Notes under the pieces: model-generated
The model's input: the letters and a program-made list of their open reading frames with translations, nothing else
Database searches by the model: none
What the model was told of the DNA's origin: nothing
Position numbers and translations under genes: made by a program
NCBI GenBank assembly: GCA_029213005.1
Contig: JARGPI010000015.1
Span: forward strand, 1 to 64,000
DNA from: Verrucomicrobiales bacterium
GTDB lineage: Bacteria; Verrucomicrobiota; Verrucomicrobiia; Verrucomicrobiales; DEV007
DNA: 64,000 nt
Direction of reading: 5' to 3'
Shown here: positions 54,056 to 62,851 of the stretch, piece after piece
Layout of the letters: each line of letters opens with the position of its first letter
Numbering within the stretch: the stretch's first letter is position 1

Positions 54056-54096
54056 GACTGTACCCTGTACAGTCCCGGAGTGTACAGGGTACAATT
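54056..54096. repeat. Palindromic interspersed repeat, copy 5 (inverted pair)
   Basis: GACTGTACCCTGTACAGTC at 54056-54074 faces GAGTGTACAGGGTACAATT at 54078-54096, a 3-base gap. It sits in the 100-base pgk-aspS gap, six bases beyond the pgk stop. It can fold as a long hairpin or as two small ones. Confidence 0.9.
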
Positions 54097-54102
54097 TGAA
54101 TG

Positions 54103-55311
54103 TTAGACGTTGTCGATTGCTGCGATCCCGGGAAGATCTTTTCCTTCGAGGAGTTCAAGCGAGGCGCCGCCTCCGGTTGACATGTGATCCATCTTGTCTC
54201 CGAATCCAAACTGATTCGCTGCGGTTACGGAGTCACCCCCACCCACGATGGTGAGTGCGCTGGAGTTGTCGGCCATGGCTTTTCCGACGGCGCGGGTTCC
54301 GATATCGAATCCTTCTTTTTCGAAAACTCCCATCGGTCCGTTCCAAATCACGGTGCCGGCTTTGGAAATAATGTCGGCAAATTCTTCGATCGCTTTGTCA
54401 CCGATGTCGATACCTTCTGCGTCGGCAGGAACGGATCCTCCCTCTGCCCATGGTGCGGTGACTTCAGTCGGTGCATTGGCGGCAAATTCGCGGGTGTAAC
54501 GGGTGTCGGCAGCGACGTGAAAACCGATATTTTTGTCTTCAGCGGTTTTCAGGATGCCACGGGCGAGCTCCATGGCTTCGTCGGTTCTTTCGGCGAACGA
54601 TTTCCCGATGTCGTAGCCCTGGGCGAGACGGAAGGTGTTCGCCATGGCGCCACCGATGATGAAGGCGTCGGCTTTCTCCATGAGGCGCTCGAGAATTTTG
54701 ATCTTATCGGAAACTTTTGCGCCTCCCATAATGACGACGAAGGGGCTCTTGGGGCTTTCGAGCTCTTCGACGAGGAATTTCAGTTCTTTCTCGATGAGAA
54801 ATCCCATCGCGCACTGATCAATGTGATGAGTCACCCCTTCGGTCGAAGCGTGGGCGCGATGAGCGGTACCAAAAGCGTCGTTTACGAAAATGTCGCCGTG
54901 TTTGCCAAGCTGAGCAGCGAATTCAGGATCGTTATCGGTTTCGCCTTTGTAAAAACGAACATTTTCGAGAAGCAAGATCTCTCCGTCACCCAGATTGGAG
55001 ACGGTTTCATCGGCGACGGCACCAACGCAGTCTTCAACAAAATGAACATCGGTCCCCATCAGCTCACCTAGGCGTTTAGCAACAGGCAGCAGGGAGAATT
55101 CAGGATTCTTTTCCCCTTTAGGACGACCGAGGTGAGACATCAGAATCACTTTGGCACCGGCTTTAGTGAGGTGTTCGATTGAAGGAATCGCGGCACGGAT
55201 CCGGGTATCATCAGTGATATTACCGTCCTTATCCTGTGGGACGTTAAAATCGACGCGCATAAGAACACGTTTACCTGCGGGTGATAGATCGCGAATGGAT
55301 AACTTTGCCAT
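54103..55311 (-). CDS. pgk: Phosphoglycerate kinase
   Basis: Glycolytic enzyme that transfers phosphate from 1,3-bisphosphoglycerate to ADP. 402 residues, with substrate motifs RVDFNVP near 18-24 and SHLGRPKG near 59-66, VVIMGGAKVSDKI in the middle, and the nucleotide-binding GGGDSVTAANQFG near 370-382. All are intact. It is followed by a repeat pair and then by aspS on the same strand. Confidence 0.97.
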   Translation of the reverse strand: MAKLSIRDLSPAGKRVLMRVDFNVPQDKDGNITDDTRIRAAIPSIEHLTKAGAKVILMSHLGRPKGEKNPEFSLLPVAKRLGELMGTDVHFVEDCVGAVADETVSNLGDGEILLLENVRFYKGETDNDPEFAAQLGKHGDIFVNDAFGTAHRAHASTEGVTHHIDQCAMGFLIEKELKFLVEELESPKSPFVVIMGGAKVSDKIKILERLMEKADAFIIGGAMANTFRLAQGYDIGKSFAERTDEAMELARGILKTAEDKNIGFHVAADTRYTREFAANAPTEVTAPWAEGGSVPADAEGIDIGDKAIEEFADIISKAGTVIWNGPMGVFEKEGFDIGTRAVGKAMADNSSALTIVGGGDSVTAANQFGFGDKMDHMSTGGGASLELLEGKDLPGIAAIDNV

Positions 55312-55320
55312 GATTATATT

Positions 55321-55524
55321 CTATTTAAAAAATCGCCTGAGCGAATCGGGGCACCCTTCCGCATAAAACCGGAATTTCCAGCCGTTTTTTCGCCCCCCGG
55401 TGACACTCCGAAGCGATCCGACCTGTAGATAAAGTGGCGTGTTATCGTGGTTTTTGGGAAATAACAGCAACTCGACGACCTCGCCATCACTAATTGAGAT
55501 GCGTATTTGATATTTTGCGCACAA
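55321..55524 (-). CDS. Possible small hypothetical protein
   Basis: A 67-residue frame starting with TTG 55524 and ending ten bases before pgk on the same strand. The translation (ISDGEVVELLLFPKNHDNTP, LYLQVGSLRSVTGGRKNG) looks protein-like and has an alternating hydrophobic pattern, but there is no Shine-Dalgarno sequence and I recognise no family. A frame shifted by one base gives a 110-residue reading that looks less natural. It could be a small gene expressed with pgk. Confidence 0.4.
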   Translation of the reverse strand: MCAKYQIRISISDGEVVELLLFPKNHDNTPLYLQVGSLRSVTGGRKNGWKFRFYAEGCPDSLRRFFK

Positions 55525-55672
55525 TTCAGAGTTATTTGTTTGAAATATTTACTTTTGCTATGAAAATTCTGGTTACCCAAGTTTTTTAGCCCTCCCTGAA
55601 TATTGATATGTGAACCCATTAAGCTTTTGGCAACCGGAACGTCCATTCTCCACCGCCAAGAGGAATGAAAGA

Positions 55673-56455
55673 ATGAATCCTGCTACCATTGAGATCTTTG
55701 GGTTCCGTGTCAGCAATGTTACGATCGGGGAAGCAGTTGACGGCATTCTGGATCGGGCCTCCCGGGGCATTCGGGAAAATATTTATTTTGTGAACGCGCA
55801 TTGCGTCAATACAGCGGCGGAGGATCCCGGGTATCGCGAAGTCATGTCGCGTGCAGACCATGTCTTTGCCGATGGCGTCGGTCTCGCTCTCGCGGCCAAG
55901 TTCGCCGGGGAGTCACTGCGGGACAATGTGAACGGTACCGATCTATTCCCTGAACTCTGCGAAAAAGCCGCTCAAAACGGTACTCCGATCGCTTTTCTCG
56001 GCGGGCGGAAGGACGTGGTCACCCGCTGCGCCCGGCGAATGACGAGCCGTTACCCGGGTTTGCAGATCGTCTGTGCACTCGATGGTTATTTTGCCAGAGA
56101 GGAAGAAGAGGCGGTGATTGAAACGATCAACAACAGCGGTGCCCAAATCCTGCTCGTCGCCAAAGGAATGCCCCGACAGGAGATGTGGATCGACCGCGTC
56201 AGTGACCGGCTGCAGATTCCTCAAGTGATGGCCGTCGGCGGCCTTTTTGACTTCTACTCAGGCCGATTCATCAGAGCTCCCCACTTTTTGCGCAAACTGG
56301 GGTTGGAATGGCTTTTCCGACTCGCGCAGGAACCGAGACGGCTTTTTAAACGCTACGTGATCGGAAACCCCGTGTTCCTCTATCGAACTCTGCGACTCAG
56401 GCTCGAGGGACGCTCCACGATCCGCGAAAAACTCACTTTGACGCAATTTCTCTAA
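55673..56455 (+). CDS. WecG/TagA/CpsF family glycosyltransferase
   Basis: A GT26-type enzyme of about 260 residues from ATG 55673, which has AGAGGA upstream. GT26 motifs are VNAHCVNTAAEDPGYREVMSRAD near the start, DGVGLALAAKF, NGTDLFPELCEKA, and the C-terminal VGGLFDFYSGRFIRAPHFLRKLGLEWLFRL. It transfers a sugar to a lipid-linked or surface glycan acceptor, usually in teichoic acid, enterobacterial common antigen or exopolysaccharide synthesis. No other polysaccharide genes are adjacent. It lies 60 bases from a convergent small membrane protein gene. Confidence 0.92.
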   Translation: MNPATIEIFGFRVSNVTIGEAVDGILDRASRGIRENIYFVNAHCVNTAAEDPGYREVMSRADHVFADGVGLALAAKFAGESLRDNVNGTDLFPELCEKAAQNGTPIAFLGGRKDVVTRCARRMTSRYPGLQIVCALDGYFAREEEEAVIETINNSGAQILLVAKGMPRQEMWIDRVSDRLQIPQVMAVGGLFDFYSGRFIRAPHFLRKLGLEWLFRLAQEPRRLFKRYVIGNPVFLYRTLRLRLEGRSTIREKLTLTQFL

Positions 56456-56460
56456 CGAAA

Positions 56461-56492
56461 AAAGCCTGAACCGAAGACTCGATCCAGGCTTT
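56461..56492. terminator. Terminator between convergent genes
   Basis: AAAGCCTG (56461-56468) pairs with CAGGCTTT (56485-56492). On the minus strand the stem is followed by a run of T residues, so it most clearly ends the small membrane protein transcript; in the other direction the T-run is poor. Confidence 0.65.
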
Positions 56493-56515
56493 CCAAATTT
56501 TGTTTCAACGGCCCC

Positions 56516-56824
56516 TTACTGAGCAGGTGGCGCTTGCGGGAGCCCGCCCATATTCTCCAAAAGTGTAGGATCATTTGAGATCGCAAGCCCGATCAGACCG
56601 GCACCAACCAGGTACAGCAACACAAAAACCACATTCCAGATTCCGAGTTTGGTGAATCCTTTGACGAAAAAGAAAATCAATCCGACGATGCCAAACAAAA
56701 TGGTGAGGACTCCCCAGACGGTTTCTTTAGCTTGAAACGCTTTTACGATTGCGATGATCCAGAAAACAAGGATCCCGATCAATCCAATTCCCACCAGTGC
56801 TCCGCCGATTATTAAATTAGTCAT
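56516..56824 (-). CDS. Small membrane protein
   Basis: A 102-residue protein with three or four hydrophobic helices (4-29, 38-56, 62-85) and a short Pro-rich tail. I recognise no family. It lies divergent from the JetB-like gene (102-base gap) and could be unrelated to it. Confidence 0.8.
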   Translation of the reverse strand: MTNLIIGGALVGIGLIGILVFWIIAIVKAFQAKETVWGVLTILFGIVGLIFFFVKGFTKLGIWNVVFVLLYLVGAGLIGLAISNDPTLLENMGGLPQAPPAQ

Positions 56825-56914
56825 AAATATAGTGTGTTAGTAAAAACGAAATTTTATAGCGGGAACCGAATCCGAAGTCAATTCCTGAATCTAGATTAAC
56901 ATTATGGTAATTTC

Positions 56915-56920
56915 AGGTGA
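56915..56920 (+). promoter_or_regulatory. Ribosome binding site that fixes the TTG start of the jetB-like gene
   Basis: AGGTGA, six bases before TTG 56927. The good match and spacing support TTG over any downstream ATG, the first of which lies 16 codons into the gene. Confidence 0.7.
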
Positions 56921-56926
56921 TCCCGC

Positions 56927-57637
56927 TTGAATAAACCATCATCACCGCTGAATATTCCGGATTCGTTAAACACAATGGAGGAAACTTTCCACGAACCGGA
57001 AGCAGCGAATCAGGCGCTTGATTTACCCGATTATCAAAGTTGGAGTTTGGCTGCGGTCAAATTGCTACAGGACGTCGTCTATTCGCTGGATGACGTTCGC
57101 GTCTGGAGCGAGATTCTCAGGTCCCGGAACCGGATTCAGGACTATTTTGCCCGGATCGGTCTGGTTCTCGTGGTCGACGAATCCAACGGCTACGCCTACC
57201 TGAGACAACTCGATACCGACAACGAGTCTCTCGCCAAGGAATACGCCGATCTTCCGAAATTGTATCGCCAGAGCCGTCTCGGATATGGCGCATCCCTGAT
57301 CTGTGTGATCCTGCGCGAGGCCCTTCGGCGCTACGAGTCGGAGGAATTTGATTCCGATCTCTGTGTCGTCGAGGAAGACGAGCTTTTCGAACAATGGAAA
57401 GTGTTCTTCCCCGAACAGTCTGATGAAAAGAAGCAATTCCGCGATTTTATAGCCGCACTGCGACAGGCCTCGGAAGCCGGTTTCGCCCGGAAACTCCCCA
57501 AAACCGAACCTGCGGCCTGGGAGGTGAGACGTATCATCAAAGCCAAGTTAAACGCCCAGCGCCTCGAGCAACTTCGCGACGATTTGAAGACCTTTCTGGA
57601 ACAGGAGAAGGAAAAAGCAGCCGATACCGACCAATAG
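56927..57637 (+). CDS. jetB: DUF4194 protein, JetB/MksE-like
   Basis: A 236-residue protein resembling the JetB (DUF4194) family, the MukE/MksE-like winged-helix subunit of SMC complexes. The recognisable stretch is LYRQSRLGYGASLICVILREALRRYESEEF near 108-137, followed by the DFIAALRQASEAGFARK block and the closing VRRIIKAKLNAQRLEQLRDDL. It starts with TTG, supported by an AGGTGA site. Its TAG stop directly abuts the JetC-like ATG, so both are one operon. In complete Wadjet loci a JetA (DUF3375) gene precedes it; here the upstream gene is an unrelated small membrane protein on the other strand. Confidence 0.85.
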   Translation: MNKPSSPLNIPDSLNTMEETFHEPEAANQALDLPDYQSWSLAAVKLLQDVVYSLDDVRVWSEILRSRNRIQDYFARIGLVLVVDESNGYAYLRQLDTDNESLAKEYADLPKLYRQSRLGYGASLICVILREALRRYESEEFDSDLCVVEEDELFEQWKVFFPEQSDEKKQFRDFIAALRQASEAGFARKLPKTEPAAWEVRRIIKAKLNAQRLEQLRDDLKTFLEQEKEKAADTDQ

Positions 57638-60600
57638 ATGCACGATTACTTCCAGCAAGCCTCCACCCGTCCCGGGATCCGTCTCCACAAACTGGAGTTG
57701 ATGAACTGGGGAACCTTCGACAGCAGCAATGGTCGGGTCTACACGGTGAATCCAAACGGAAACACCACCCTGCTCGTCGGCGAAAATGGAGCCGGTAAAT
57801 CAACGCTCGCCGATTCTCTTTTGACCCTATTGGTTCCGGCCCGAATTCGGAACTACAACGTCGCGGCCGGTGCCGGGGGCGGCGGCCAGTCACGGAGCCG
57901 AACCGAGCGAACCTACCTGCGCGGTGCTTTTGATCACGGCAGTGTTGAAGGGGAAAAATCCGCGCTTCGGTTTCTCCGTCCGGAAGGTGCCGTTTACGGC
58001 GTCATGCTGGCGGTGTTTAAAAATGAAGATGTTGAAGGTAAGGATTTTACCCTCGCTCAGATCCTCGTCATCAACGCCGACGAAAAGGTCAAGAAAGTCT
58101 ACGCATTTGCAAAAGGGGAAAAATCGATTGCCGGGGACCTCGCTGGATTTACCAATTTCGACCGGCTCCGAAAACAGGTCGAAGATCGCGGCTTTCAGGC
58201 GACCGAATCAACCGCCCAGTACGAAAAGTGGTTCTTTAATGCCGCCGGACTTCGCCCCAAGGCGATGGATATCTTCAATCAGACGGTAGCAGTCAAAGAC
58301 ATCGTGAGCCTCAATGAATTTATTCGGCGCCACATGCTGGAGAAACGAAACTGGGGTGATGAAATCGAGCGGATTCTGACCCATTTCAATCAGTTAGCCG
58401 ACGCGCACCAGACCCTGGTCAGAACCCGGGAACAGCTGCAGTATTTGAAGCCGATTAAGGCGGCCGCCGAAGCCTATCAGTCCGCGAGCACGGACCTGTC
58501 CGGCCTGCTGAAAAACAAGGAGGCGATCCATCCCTGGTTTTGTTCCCGCAAAGTGGAGCTGATCGCCCCCCTCCTCCTCCAGAACGAGGAGAAACTGAAA
58601 GCAAACCGCTCCAAACAGCGGGAGCTGGAAAGGAGCACCGAGGCGCTCGATGCCAAAATCGGCGAACTGAGTGCCGAGATCAACCGCGCCGGCGGGCCTC
58701 GCCTCCAGCAATTACCCGGATTGATTCAGGCCGCGGAGGTGACAGCAGGCGACAAACGGAACCGGAGTCGTGAATTCCTCCGCTGCGTCAAAGCATCCGG
58801 CGTGGAAACCGAGGTCAATGATGATGGTCCCCGCGATGAAAACGAATTTTCGACCTGGCGGATCAGCCTTCAGGAACGGGTTAATTTTCTGAAGAAAAAG
58901 ATCCCGGAAAGCGAAGCCAAGAAGACCGGCCTCGGCTTTCAGAAAATGCAGAAAGAGCGGGAGATCGAAGAACTCCGAAAAGAGATCGAAGCACTCAAGC
59001 AGCGCCGCACCGCCCTTCCTCAAGTCTATGTGCTTTTGCGGCGCACCCTCTGCGAATCTCTCGGGCTCACCGAAAACGATCTCCCCTTTGCCGCCGAACT
59101 GATCGCTATCAAATCGCAGGAGCGGGACTGGGAAAGTTCGATTGAGTTGGTGTTGCGCTCCTTTGCGCTCAGCTTGCTGGTTCCGGACCGGCACTACCAC
59201 AAGGTCAGTGAATATATCAACCGGAACCGCCTCTCCGGACCTGATGGACGGGGGATGCGTCTCGTCTACCATCGAATCGGCCACGACGAATCGTTTACCA
59301 ATCAGAAGACACCGCTGGATGAATTGTCCGATCAATTTATCGATGAAGATTCTCTACCGGGAAAACTCGATTTCCATCCGAAGCATTCGTTGTCACCATG
59401 GGTAAAGGGCGAGGTCTCGCGACATTTTAACTACCGGTGCTGTCGTAGCGTCGAGGATTTCCAAAAGTTCAACGGCGACGCGATGACAACCGATCGCCAT
59501 ATAAAGAGAGGCAAAAAGCGACATGAAAAAGACGACCGTCGCAGTGCCGCGGATCGATCCAATTATGTATTGGGCTGGGATAACTCAGCAAAGCTGAAAC
59601 ACCTCCTGCTCGAAGCCGAAAACGCTACCGCCCAACTAAAGAAACTCGAAGACGAGATCAAAGAGCTGGAGAGATCGCTCTCCAGGATGAGAGCTCAACA
59701 GCGCGACGCCGACCGTGCTCTCGAAACCGAGGAATTCCACCTGATCGATTTCCTGAAAGAGGAGGTCGTTCTCGCTGAATTAAATCGCGAAGCCAGCGAT
59801 TTGAAGAGTGGCTCGCGGGAGTTGAAGGACCTCAACGAACAACTCTCAATTGCCAAACGTCAGAAAGTAAAGAATCAGCTCGATCGTGACGATGTCTTTC
59901 GCGTCGTCACCCAGCTGGAGGACCACATCAGAATAGCTACCGACATCCTCGACGCTGCGAAAGCGGAGATCGAAAGTTGGGAAGCAGCCGGCACCTGGAC
60001 GGACTATGAGGAAAGCTTCGCCTCCGTCGCGGAACTGGCGACTGACTACAATTTTTCAGATCCGCTCGGGTTGGAAATACCGGAGAGAAAATTGACCAAG
60101 CAGGTCGATGGTGACATCGACATGAGACGGGATAAAGTCGATCCCCTGCGGAATCGACTTCTTGAAGCGATGACCAAATTCCTCAGAAATTTTGCGGAAT
60201 TCTCAGACGACCTCAGCGTATCCGAAGACTTTGCTCCCGACTTCATCGCCCTGCACGATAAGATCATTAAAAGCGATCTCCCCGGCTTCGAAATGCGCTT
60301 CAAAGAGCGACTCAACGACAAAGCAGCCAAAGAAATCGCCGTGCTTAACGGAAAACTGCAGGAGGAATCCCGCGAGATCAAAACCAACATTCGTTTGCTG
60401 AACGATGCACTCCGCACCCTCCCCTACGGAACCGGAACGCACATGCAGTTGGTCCCTGACGATGTCAACGATCCCGAAATTCTGAAATTCCGGGTGCAAC
60501 TCCGCGATTGTCTCGCCAATGCGACCGAGAAAACGATGGAGGCCCACGAGGAGCGTTTCAAAGAAATTGAAAAACTCATCAACGACCTGCGCGATGACCG

Positions 60601-61051
60601 CTACCGAAACCGGGTTACTGACGTGCGTAGATGGTTCGATTTTTATGCCGCAGTTATTGATACCGAAACCGGGTTGGAGAAAAGCCGATATACCGATAGT
60701 TCGGGACGGTCCGGAGGGGAAAAGGCTAAACTCGCTTTCACCATTTTGGTAGCAGCAATTACCTATCAGTACCAGATCGACCCAAGAGATAACACGAGTG
60801 ATAAATTTCATTTTGTGGTCGTCGACGAAATGTTTGCCAAAATGGCGGACGACTATTCCATCTATGCACTGGAATTGTTTAAAACTCTCAAACTACAACT
60901 TCTGATTGTCGCCCCGCTCGATGCAAAGGCCCGGATTACCGAGGATTATGTCGATTACTACCTTCTCGTCACAAAAGATGAAGACACCAGTCAATCTCAG
61001 ATTTTCACGATGTCATCTTCGAAGTTTCAGGAGTTGAGCCGATCAGTATAG
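57638..61051 (+). CDS. jetC: SMC-like ATPase, JetC/MksB-like
   Basis: A 1137-residue SMC-type ATPase. The N-terminal head has Walker A GENGAGKST at 48-56. Long coiled-coil arms (about 280-470 and 670-930) enclose a hinge-like globular region (about 475-600, DLPFAAELIAIKSQERDWESSIELVLRSFALSLLVPD). The C-terminal head has the signature RSGGEKAKLAF near 1022-1032 and Walker B FHFVVVDEMFAKM near 1055-1067. These are JetC features. It directly follows the DUF4194 gene. The JetD nuclease normally found downstream is absent; the next gene is a regulator on the opposite strand. Confidence 0.88.
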   Translation: MHDYFQQASTRPGIRLHKLELMNWGTFDSSNGRVYTVNPNGNTTLLVGENGAGKSTLADSLLTLLVPARIRNYNVAAGAGGGGQSRSRTERTYLRGAFDHGSVEGEKSALRFLRPEGAVYGVMLAVFKNEDVEGKDFTLAQILVINADEKVKKVYAFAKGEKSIAGDLAGFTNFDRLRKQVEDRGFQATESTAQYEKWFFNAAGLRPKAMDIFNQTVAVKDIVSLNEFIRRHMLEKRNWGDEIERILTHFNQLADAHQTLVRTREQLQYLKPIKAAAEAYQSASTDLSGLLKNKEAIHPWFCSRKVELIAPLLLQNEEKLKANRSKQRELERSTEALDAKIGELSAEINRAGGPRLQQLPGLIQAAEVTAGDKRNRSREFLRCVKASGVETEVNDDGPRDENEFSTWRISLQERVNFLKKKIPESEAKKTGLGFQKMQKEREIEELRKEIEALKQRRTALPQVYVLLRRTLCESLGLTENDLPFAAELIAIKSQERDWESSIELVLRSFALSLLVPDRHYHKVSEYINRNRLSGPDGRGMRLVYHRIGHDESFTNQKTPLDELSDQFIDEDSLPGKLDFHPKHSLSPWVKGEVSRHFNYRCCRSVEDFQKFNGDAMTTDRHIKRGKKRHEKDDRRSAADRSNYVLGWDNSAKLKHLLLEAENATAQLKKLEDEIKELERSLSRMRAQQRDADRALETEEFHLIDFLKEEVVLAELNREASDLKSGSRELKDLNEQLSIAKRQKVKNQLDRDDVFRVVTQLEDHIRIATDILDAAKAEIESWEAAGTWTDYEESFASVAELATDYNFSDPLGLEIPERKLTKQVDGDIDMRRDKVDPLRNRLLEAMTKFLRNFAEFSDDLSVSEDFAPDFIALHDKIIKSDLPGFEMRFKERLNDKAAKEIAVLNGKLQEESREIKTNIRLLNDALRTLPYGTGTHMQLVPDDVNDPEILKFRVQLRDCLANATEKTMEAHEERFKEIEKLINDLRDDRYRNRVTDVRRWFDFYAAVIDTETGLEKSRYTDSSGRSGGEKAKLAFTILVAAITYQYQIDPRDNTSDKFHFVVVDEMFAKMADDYSIYALELFKTLKLQLLIVAPLDAKARITEDYVDYYLLVTKDEDTSQSQIFTMSSSKFQELSRSV

Positions 61052-62199
61052 AAAGCCCGGCGGAATTCCGTCGGGGTTTGGCGATAACGCTCCTGAAAAG
61101 CCGAGTGAAAATATTCACTGTGGGTAAAGCCGGTTTGCTCGGCAATGATATCAAGCGTGAGATCGGTCTCGACAAGAAGGCGCTCAACTTCCTTGAACCG
61201 TATTCTCGAAATTTCACTTTTCGGAGTTCGACCCAGCGCCTTTTTCATTCGTCGCTCCAGCGTACTTCGCGAAAGATTCAGGCGGTGGCAAACCTCATTG
61301 ACGGTCAGCCCGTGCAAGGCATTTTCTCTGATCAATCGCGCCGCGCGAGCCACCACGGGGTCATTGATCACGAGATCATCTGAGGAAGCCCTCACGACCA
61401 TCCCCTTTGGAGAAACGAGGGTCTCCATCTTTTCCACCGTCTCGCCGATCATCAATCGCTGGAGAATTTCTGCGGCCTCATAACCCACCCTCAATCCATC
61501 AAACCTCAGACTGGTCAGCGGTGGGCTCGCGAACCCGCAGAGGGTTTCATCATTCTCCGTTCCCACCACCGCCACCTCTTCAGGTACCGACAAGTCGGCC
61601 CGCTGGCAGGCGTCCAGTACCCGGACCCCGAGTTGGTCATTGGTTGCAAAAATCCCGACTGGCTTCGGAAGCTGCTCCAGCCAGGTTATGAGCCTCTGTT
61701 GATTATCTTCCCAACTTTCCGGATGGCGATCATCACCCGCGGGCAGGACATTTCCGACATAGCCCCGCACCTCGACCGCTTTGACAAAATTTCGCACCCT
61801 TTCCTGAAAAAACAGTTCGGTATCGAGCGAATACACTCCGAAATTACGGTAACCGCGATTCAAAAAGTGATCGGCGACCATTTGCCCAATCAGACTGTTA
61901 TCCATCCCGACAAATGGACAATTCCCTCCGAATTTCGTAGCTCTCAGCTCAACGGCGGGCAAGCCAGTCGCCTCAATCGCATCGGCCATCTCCCTCGTGA
62001 ACGTCCGTGAAATAATGCCGTGTCCGTCCCATTGGGCCAACCACCCCGGCGGTTGATCGGGCACTCCGCCGATCTCCATAAAGGTCGACCACGACTCATT
62101 TTGATCCATCCACCGCCTCACTCCGGCGAGCAGATCCCGGGCATAGGTTCGATGGGTTTCGATGAGCAAAGCCACCCGGAAAAGTCGATTTTTCACCAT
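61027..62199 (-). CDS. XylR-like regulator (LacI-type sensor plus AraC DNA-binding domain)
   Basis: A 390-residue transcription regulator. An N-terminal periplasmic-binding-protein-like sensor (about 1-270; FVGMDNSLIGQMVADHFLNRG, VGIFATNDQLGVRVLDAC) senses a sugar. Two AraC helix-turn-helix motifs follow at the C-terminus (LTVNEVCHRLNLSRSTLERRMKKALG; DIIAEQTGFTHSEYFHSAF). This is the XylR domain order. Its 3' end overlaps the JetC-like gene by 25 bases (convergent). The start is 70 bases from the divergent DJ-1/PfpI gene, so it may control that operon. Confidence 0.92.
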   Translation of the reverse strand: MVKNRLFRVALLIETHRTYARDLLAGVRRWMDQNESWSTFMEIGGVPDQPPGWLAQWDGHGIISRTFTREMADAIEATGLPAVELRATKFGGNCPFVGMDNSLIGQMVADHFLNRGYRNFGVYSLDTELFFQERVRNFVKAVEVRGYVGNVLPAGDDRHPESWEDNQQRLITWLEQLPKPVGIFATNDQLGVRVLDACQRADLSVPEEVAVVGTENDETLCGFASPPLTSLRFDGLRVGYEAAEILQRLMIGETVEKMETLVSPKGMVVRASSDDLVINDPVVARAARLIRENALHGLTVNEVCHRLNLSRSTLERRMKKALGRTPKSEISRIRFKEVERLLVETDLTLDIIAEQTGFTHSEYFHSAFQERYRQTPTEFRRAFYTDRLNS

Positions 62200-62269
62200 G
62201 ACGGAAAACCTTAGACTCATCGACGGATCATTGCATTACATCAATCGCGGGGCACGCTACTTTTGGAGC

Positions 62270-62851
62270 ATGATCAAAGACCAAATCGGAAAAGCCCTCA
62301 TCGTAGTGGGTGATGCGACCGAAACCGTGGATACCCTGTATCCTTTCTACCGTCTCCAAGAGGCCGGCATCCAACCCGTCGTCGTTGCGCCGGAGAAACG
62401 GCTCTACCAAATGGTGATGCACGAAGTCCGCCCCGGCTGGACCATCACCAAAGAATGGGAGGGCTACCAGATTCAGGCCGATCTCGCTTTTTCTGAAGTG
62501 AAGCCTGAGGAATATCTCGGCATCCTCTTTTCCGGGGGACGAGCTCCCGAATATATCCGGGAAGATCAGGACCTGATTAAAATGACTCAGTGGTTTTTCG
62601 ACAATCACAAGCCAATCGCCAGCGTCTGTCACGGCGTCGAGATCCCGGCCCGGGCAGACCGGGTAAAAGGACGGCGGATGGCTACCGTTGCCAAATGTCA
62701 GTTCGATCTCGAGATCTGCGGCGGGATATACGTCAATGAGCCCTGCGTAATAGATGACAATCTGGTATCCGGACGCACCTTTCACGACAACGGTCAATAC
62801 GTCGGACCGTGGATAGCCATGCTCGAAGCTGAAGCAGCCAAATCATCATGA
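62270..62851 (+). CDS. DJ-1/PfpI family protein
   Basis: A class-I glutamine amidotransferase-like protein of 193 residues from ATG 62270, which is directly preceded by GGAG. The nucleophile elbow is ASVCHGVEIPA, with Cys near residue 120, and the acidic partner is in the GGRAPEYIRED block. Members are proteases, glyoxalases or deglycases; the activity here is not clear. Its end overlaps the next gene by four bases (ATGA), and it is divergent from the XylR-like gene, so the cluster may process a sugar or aldehyde. Confidence 0.9.
   Translation: MIKDQIGKALIVVGDATETVDTLYPFYRLQEAGIQPVVVAPEKRLYQMVMHEVRPGWTITKEWEGYQIQADLAFSEVKPEEYLGILFSGGRAPEYIREDQDLIKMTQWFFDNHKPIASVCHGVEIPARADRVKGRRMATVAKCQFDLEICGGIYVNEPCVIDDNLVSGRTFHDNGQYVGPWIAMLEAEAAKSS

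Noticed and set aside
54184..55071. A 295-codon open frame antisense to pgk
   Set aside because: It mirrors pgk codon use and has no family resemblance; long antisense frames are common here.
62329..62345. GGATACCCTGTATCC, resembling the palindromic repeat unit
   Set aside because: It lies inside a conserved part of the DJ-1/PfpI gene, is a single unit, and differs from the consensus at its arms, so it looks like coincidence.
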